Source of the DNA: Filomicrobium sp.
GTDB lineage: Bacteria > Pseudomonadota > Alphaproteobacteria > Rhizobiales > Hyphomicrobiaceae
Reading direction: 5' to 3'
DNA length: 64,000 nucleotides
Assembly: GCA_017792465.1 (NCBI GenBank)
Contig: CP051234.1
Location: 1,428,606 to 1,492,605 of the forward strand
Below the pieces are notes generated by a model that did not search any database, was not told the DNA's origin, and worked only from the letters and a program-made list of their open reading frames with translations. Positions within the stretch are counted from its first letter, which is position 1. Each line of letters starts with the position of its first letter. Both the position numbers and the translations under genes were made by a program. Below are positions 59,812-64,000 of this stretch, in pieces.

Positions 59812-60462
59812 ATGGCACAACCTCTATTTCCGGCTCGATTGCCAGCACGATTACCTGAAATACCCGGTTCGCCCCGCGTTTTGCTGACCGGCTTCGGCCC
59901 GTTTCCGCGCGTACCGGAAAACGCGACCGCGACGCTGGTGCCAGCGATTGCCGAACGCGCCGCAGCAGAGCTTCCGCATTGTCATATCGTTCATGACGTC
60001 CTGCCGGTCGAATGGGTGCGAGGACGCGACGCCGCTGCGCGTCTCATTGGGGAGCATGAGCCCGATCTCATCTTGCACTTTGGCGTATCGGATCAGGCGC
60101 AAGGCCTTGTCATCGAGACGGTTGCGCGCAAGCGGTGCCAATGTGCACCCGATGCAATGGGCGAGCTACCGCCTTTGGAGCTGGTGGAGTTGGCTGCCAC
60201 GACGCCGCTGCCGGTCTCGCTGCCGTGCGATGCGATCCTAGACGAACTGCGCGCGTTGGCACTGCCGGCGGTACTGTCGGAAGACGCTGGCGGGTATCTT
60301 TGTAACGCGGTTCTTTATAACTCGCTCTTGGAGGCGCGGGCTCACCAGCGCATTGGCTTTATCCATGTGCCGGACGGCTTGGCCGACGGAAGCGCCTGCC
60401 TCTCAATGGAGCAGGCCATCGCGGGTGGGGTCAAGATTGTTTCGGCTTGCCTGGCGAATTGA
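59812..60462 (+). CDS. pcp: Pyroglutamyl-peptidase I-like cysteine peptidase
   Basis: A 216-residue protein of the pyrrolidone-carboxylate peptidase family, which removes N-terminal pyroglutamate from peptides. VLLTGFGPFPRVPENAT is the family start, DLILHFGVSDQAQGLVIETVA contains the active-site Glu region, DAGGYLCNAVLYNSLLEA has the catalytic Cys, and IGFIHVPDG the catalytic His. It begins 12 bases after meaB on the same strand and is likely cotranscribed. Confidence 0.9.
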   Translation: MAQPLFPARLPARLPEIPGSPRVLLTGFGPFPRVPENATATLVPAIAERAAAELPHCHIVHDVLPVEWVRGRDAAARLIGEHEPDLILHFGVSDQAQGLVIETVARKRCQCAPDAMGELPPLELVELAATTPLPVSLPCDAILDELRALALPAVLSEDAGGYLCNAVLYNSLLEARAHQRIGFIHVPDGLADGSACLSMEQAIAGGVKIVSACLAN

Positions 60463-60522
60463 GGTTAACTGGTCTGGCGGTTGCATCTTGCCATTCTCAA
60501 TAGCCAATTCTTGGAGTTAACC

Positions 60523-61797
60523 ATGACGATTGACCGGCGCGCATTGATGGCCACCGGTGCTGGCCTTGGGCTTGCCGGAATTGCGGCCAGCCAGGCTGTT
60601 GCCGGTCCGCGGAGCACGCCTGCTGCGGGCGCTGGCCTGGCCGGGTTTATCGAGCTGGAACCCAACAGCGACCGTCCACAGACCGCCCGGATCCAGGCGG
60701 CGATTGATGCGGCTGCTTCGACAGGCTCTCCCGTGATGCTGCCGCCGGGGCGTTTCGTTTCGGGACCGCTGTTCTTGCGCAAAGGCACCAAGCTGATCGG
60801 GGCTCATGGTGCCACAACGCTTGTCGCGCTCCTCCCCGACCCGCTTATGCAGGCATCAAACGTCAGCGATATCCTGATCTGCGGGCTTGGCATCGACGGG
60901 GCGAACATCGCAACTGATGGCGTACGCCTTGAAGGTTCGAGCGGCTCCGTTCGCGATTGCGTGATCCAAAAGGTTCGCGATGCCGGCATTCACTGCAATG
61001 ACTCTGCCGGCCTCAGCATCGCGCATAACGAGGTCTCCGCGTGCGGAAACAACGGCATCCAGGTCTGGCGCTCGGAGCCTGGGCGCGATGGGACCCAGGT
61101 GGTCGGCAACCGCATTTTTGCCATTCGCGCAGACGGCGGCGGCAGCGGCGAGAACGGCAACGGGATCAACGTGTTTCGCGCCGGCGATGTGCTGGTCTCA
61201 GGCAACCGGCTCGAAGACTGCGCCTATTCCGCGGTGCGCGGCAATGCTGCGTCCAATATCCAAGTGCTTGGCAATTCCTGCACGCGACTTGGCGAAGTCG
61301 CGATCTATGCCGAATTCGGGTTCGAGGGCGCTGTGATCGCGCAGAACGTCATTGACGGGGCCGCGACCGGCATTGCGGTCACCAACTTCAACGAGGGCGG
61401 GCGCCTGGCGGTGGTGCAAGGCAATCTGGTGCGCAACCTGAAGCGCCGGCTTCACGAGCCGGTCGATAAGCGTGGCGACGGCATCACGGTCGAGGCCGAT
61501 ACTTGTGTCTCCGAGAACGTTATCGAGGGGGCTGAGCACATCGGTCTAGCGATCGGTTGGGGGCCCTACATGAGGGACGTGGTAGCGACCGGCAATATCG
61601 TCCGCGGTGCCGAGATCGGGATTACGATTTCGTCCGATCAGACGGCCGGCGCGTGCCTTGTGGCCAACAATATGATTTCAGGCGCCAAGTCCGGGGCGAT
61701 CCGGGGCATGGATCATGACAAACTCGTCGGCGGCGAACTGGTGCACCAAGAGACGAAGACGGCGCGCGTGCGCATTGTGGGGAATATGGCTGTCTAG
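60523..61797 (+). CDS. Tat-exported right-handed beta-helix repeat protein
   Basis: A 424-residue protein with a Tat signal (DRRALMATGAGLGLAGIAAS) and a right-handed parallel beta-helix made of ~20-residue coils, e.g. VSDILICGLGIDGANIATDG, LSIAHNEVSACGNNGIQVW, VLVSGNRLEDCAYSAVRG and VVATGNIVRGAEIGITIS. It matches the uncharacterised family of twin-arginine-translocated repeat proteins of alphaproteobacteria. Such folds bind or cut polysaccharides, but no catalytic residues can be named. TTGGAG is six bases before the ATG. Confidence 0.88.
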   Translation: MTIDRRALMATGAGLGLAGIAASQAVAGPRSTPAAGAGLAGFIELEPNSDRPQTARIQAAIDAAASTGSPVMLPPGRFVSGPLFLRKGTKLIGAHGATTLVALLPDPLMQASNVSDILICGLGIDGANIATDGVRLEGSSGSVRDCVIQKVRDAGIHCNDSAGLSIAHNEVSACGNNGIQVWRSEPGRDGTQVVGNRIFAIRADGGGSGENGNGINVFRAGDVLVSGNRLEDCAYSAVRGNAASNIQVLGNSCTRLGEVAIYAEFGFEGAVIAQNVIDGAATGIAVTNFNEGGRLAVVQGNLVRNLKRRLHEPVDKRGDGITVEADTCVSENVIEGAEHIGLAIGWGPYMRDVVATGNIVRGAEIGITISSDQTAGACLVANNMISGAKSGAIRGMDHDKLVGGELVHQETKTARVRIVGNMAV

Positions 61798-61961
61798 GCG
61801 ATTGCTGTTTTGGCGGAGGGTCACCGACCGCAACTTGGGCTGATGCGCATCACGAATATAGTTGTAGGGGCGGGATTACCTGCTGTCGGACAGGCCCTCG
61901 ACATGCTGCCGGAATCCGGCACACGAAGCCTAGGGTCAACGCCTACTGCGTCGATCGGAAC

Positions 61962-62396
61962 TCAGTCAGACTGGCCGGATTTATCGTCTTTGACGAGACG
62001 CACCATCACGTCGACATGGGCGATGCGCATGCCTTCTGGCGGTTGCGGCAGGCCTTCGATCGCGATCGAATCGCTCGGGATGTCCCAGAGCTTGCCGTCG
62101 GCCTCGAGGAAATAATGATTGTGGTTGGACGTGTTCGTATCGAAGTAGGTCTTACTCGATTCGATTGCCAATTCGCGCAGCAGCCCGGCATTCCGGAACT
62201 GGTGGAGCGTATTGTATACCGTTGCCAGCGAGACGTGCTCTCCGAGCTCGCTGACCTCGAAATGCAGTTGTTCGGCCGTAACGTGGCGATCGTCGCCGCT
62301 GAACAGCAAATGGGCGAGCGCAAGCCGCTGACGTGTGGGCCGTAAGCCCGCTTCGCGCAGCTTATTTTCCAGAAAATCGACGTTTAGGTCGCTCAT
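61962..62396 (-). CDS. irr: Iron response regulator Irr (Fur family)
   Basis: A 144-residue Fur-superfamily transcription factor. The winged helix shows LRPTRQRLALAHLLF, HVTAEQLHFEVSEL and SLATVYNTLHQFRNAGLL. The dimerisation half has the His-rich TSNHNHYFLEADGKLWDIP. In rhizobia and relatives Irr senses iron through haem status and controls haem and iron genes. The start at 62396 (MSDLN) was chosen; the frame is open 69 bases further. Divergent from fabA, as in related genomes. Confidence 0.93.
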   Translation of the reverse strand: MSDLNVDFLENKLREAGLRPTRQRLALAHLLFSGDDRHVTAEQLHFEVSELGEHVSLATVYNTLHQFRNAGLLRELAIESSKTYFDTNTSNHNHYFLEADGKLWDIPSDSIAIEGLPQPPEGMRIAHVDVMVRLVKDDKSGQSD

Positions 62397-62715
62397 TCGG
62401 TCCGATCTATGTTGGTTTTGGGCGCTGGGCCGCGCCTGGTTCCCGATTGTGCCCAGACCGCACACATCGCTTAAGTATAAGTGCTAACCGGTTGGCTTGC
62501 AACGCGTCTGCGAAAAGAGGCCATGCGGCAAGGCGATCCAACTGGCATGGGTGACCTTGACGCCCGGGGCGTTTACCTTTTGAACCAACAAATGGTGTGT
62601 TAAGACACGCGTTCGCGAAACGGAAGCGGCAGCGGGTTTTTGGCCTGCGCCGATCCGCTTTGTCGCGCGGACTGCGAAATCTATTGAGAATTCAGAGGGG
62701 AACCAGACAGGGTCC
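62397..62715. other. Divergent promoter region irr/fabA
   Basis: About 320 bases without a gene. It includes TTAAGTATAAGTGCTAACC near 62472, AT-rich enough to be a promoter core, but no named operator is recognisable. Confidence 0.4.
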
Positions 62716-63240
62716 ATGGCGGAACGGCAATCAAGCTATTCATACGAAGATCTGCTGACGTGCGGACGCGGAGAGTTGTTCGGACCAGGAAATGCGCAGT
62801 TGCCATTGCCGCCGATGCTGATGTTCGACGCGATCACGCATATCAGTGAGACCGGCGGCGCGAATGACAAAGGTCAGATTCGGGCTGAATTGGCTGTCGA
62901 GGGCAATCCGAACGTCGAATGGTTCTTCAAATGCCATTTCCAGGGGGACCCGGTGATGCCGGGATGCCTTGGTCTTGACGCTTTGTGGCAGATGACCGGC
63001 TTCTACCTGGGCTGGCTTGGCGCGCCTGGACGCGGCCGGGCGCTGGGCGTCGGTGAGGTCAAATTCACCGGAATGGTCGTGCCCACGGTCAAGAAAGTCG
63101 AATACATTGTGGATCTGAAGCGCGTCATTTTGCGCAAGCTGAAGCTCGCAATCGGCGATGGAACGCTCGTCGCGGATGGCGAAGTCATTTACACTGCAGC
63201 GGATTTGCGGGTCGGATTGTTCGAAGCCGAAAACGCCTGA
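62716..63240 (+). CDS. fabA: 3-Hydroxydecanoyl-ACP dehydratase/isomerase FabA
   Basis: A 174-residue hot-dog-fold enzyme that dehydrates 3-hydroxyacyl-ACP and isomerises trans-2- to cis-3-decenoyl-ACP, starting unsaturated fatty acid synthesis. Visible are [31 protein letters not shown], the catalytic His in [22 protein letters not shown] and [22 protein letters not shown] lies upstream. Followed by fabB; together they form the usual unsaturated branch pair. Confidence 0.96.
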   Translation: MAERQSSYSYEDLLTCGRGELFGPGNAQLPLPPMLMFDAITHISETGGANDKGQIRAELAVEGNPNVEWFFKCHFQGDPVMPGCLGLDALWQMTGFYLGWLGAPGRGRALGVGEVKFTGMVVPTVKKVEYIVDLKRVILRKLKLAIGDGTLVADGEVIYTAADLRVGLFEAENA

Positions 63241-63430
63241 TATCGTCAGCCCAAAACGCTTGCAGGACCACACCAAGACCGTAAAAATCGCGCTTTAGTG
63301 GCGGCGCAAGCCGGCGGTCGCATGAGATGAATGCGCTTATTGGCTGCGCTGACTTAAGCGCGGCGAAGCGAATAAGATTTTTGGTCCTTTGGCAGACGTC
63401 CAAAGCGGCCACATAGGAAGGGACAGCTTG

Positions 63431-64000
63431 ATGAGACGCGTAGTCGTCACCGGCATGGGGATCGTGTCTTCCATCGGGAACACGACGGACGAAGTCCTGA
63501 CTTCGCTCAAAGAGGGCAAGTCGGGCATCAGTTTTGCGGATACCTACGCTGAAATGGGTTTCCGCTGCCATGTGCACGGCGACCCGAAGCTCGAATGGGC
63601 CGACCTTGTCCCGCGCAAGCCGAAGCGCTTCATGGAAGCTGGCGTCGCCTGGAACTACATCGCGATGGATCAGGCCATTCGCGACGCGGGTCTGGAAGCT
63701 GACGACATCGTCAACGAACGCACGGGCATCATCGTTGGCTCGGGCGGACCGTCGACACACGCGATCGTCGGGGCTGCCGATACGGCGCGCACCAAGGGTC
63801 CCAAAAAGATCGGCCCGTTCGATGTGCCCAAGGCGATGTGCTCGGGGGCATCAGCCGCACTTGCGACGTTCTATGAAATCAAGGGCGTCAACTATTCGAT
63901 CTCGTCGGCGTGCTCGACGTCGGCCCACTGCATCGGAAACGCTGCCGAACTCATTGGCTGGGGCAAGCAGGACATCATCTTTGCGGGCGGTTGCGAGGAA
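63431..64000 (+). CDS. fabB: 3-Oxoacyl-ACP synthase I FabB, 3' end beyond the window
   Basis: The first 190 codons of a beta-ketoacyl-ACP synthase I. The start RRVVVTGMGIVSSIGN is typical, GIIVGSGGPSTHAIV and SISSACSTSAHCIGNAAELI follow with the active-site Cys in SACSTS. The catalytic histidines and C-terminus are outside the window. FabB elongates the cis-3-decenoyl-ACP made by FabA. It begins 190 bases after fabA. Confidence 0.95.
   Translation, partial: MRRVVVTGMGIVSSIGNTTDEVLTSLKEGKSGISFADTYAEMGFRCHVHGDPKLEWADLVPRKPKRFMEAGVAWNYIAMDQAIRDAGLEADDIVNERTGIIVGSGGPSTHAIVGAADTARTKGPKKIGPFDVPKAMCSGASAALATFYEIKGVNYSISSACSTSAHCIGNAAELIGWGKQDIIFAGGCEE

Noticed and set aside
61810-62345. Two plus-strand frames of about 100 codons
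   Set aside because: They run antisense to irr, which is clearly identified.

Overview
The window looks like chromosomal DNA of a methylotrophic alphaproteobacterium of the order Hyphomicrobiales, most like Hyphomicrobium. The reasons are a complete pqqABCDE operon, a nearly complete tetrahydromethanopterin (H4MPT)/methylofuran C1-transfer gene set, a transporter and propeller cluster of the type tied to PQQ alcohol dehydrogenases, methylmalonyl-CoA mutase with MeaB, and the irr-fabA-fabB order usual in this group. The DNA is GC-rich, so almost every gene has long antisense shadows. The genus is an inference from gene content.

Layout. 1-2.5 kb: tandem TadG/von Willebrand pilus-type proteins. 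2.8-6 kb: a membrane protein with a primase-like winged-helix tail, then a gene-poor ~0.9 kb stretch with DnaA-box-like and CtrA-box-like motifs, then a peptidoglycan-binding-like secreted protein. 6-20 kb: housekeeping genes (cutA, nadK, nitroreductase, two VWA/repeat proteins, metC, methyltransferase, EEP phosphatase, lipoprotein, two tRNAs, NDUFS4-like subunit, DUF192, double cold-shock protein, gloA). 20.7-24.6 kb: pqqABCDE and a c-type cytochrome. 24.7-35.1 kb: folK-phhB (minus strand), mptG, mtdB-orfY-mch-orf5-orf7-fae, orf9 and an H4MPT-linked hydantoinase-like protein. 35.8-41.1 kb (minus strand): an ABC exporter, propeller and binding-protein cluster related to the lanthanide-utilisation (lut) genes of Methylorubrum. 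41.4-49.2 kb: a tightly packed plus-strand run in which a NitT/TauT-type ABC importer leads straight into mfnB, folB, mfnE, dmrB, DUF6513 and DUF447 genes. 49.2-54 kb: a repeat-flanked GIY-YIG nuclease gene, a DUF1493-like gene, a CXXCW-motif protein and methylmalonyl-CoA mutase. 54-64 kb: secreted proteins, a large DUF900 hydrolase, meaB, pcp, a Tat-exported beta-helix protein, irr, fabA and the start of fabB.

How it fits together. PQQ serves periplasmic methanol/alcohol dehydrogenases, which pass electrons to small cytochromes c. The formaldehyde produced is captured by Fae on H4MPT and oxidised by MtdB and Mch; the remaining genes build the pterin and furan cofactors. Methylmalonyl-CoA mutase and MeaB fit glyoxylate regeneration in a serine-cycle methylotroph. 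The formyltransferase/hydrolase (fhc) genes, the methanol dehydrogenase genes and a TonB-type metal receptor are not in this window.

The most unusual non-coding content is a family of composite palindromic repeats filling five intergenic gaps. Their stems differ between copies by paired changes that keep the arms complementary. A second type of palindrome brackets the GIY-YIG gene in an inverted arrangement.
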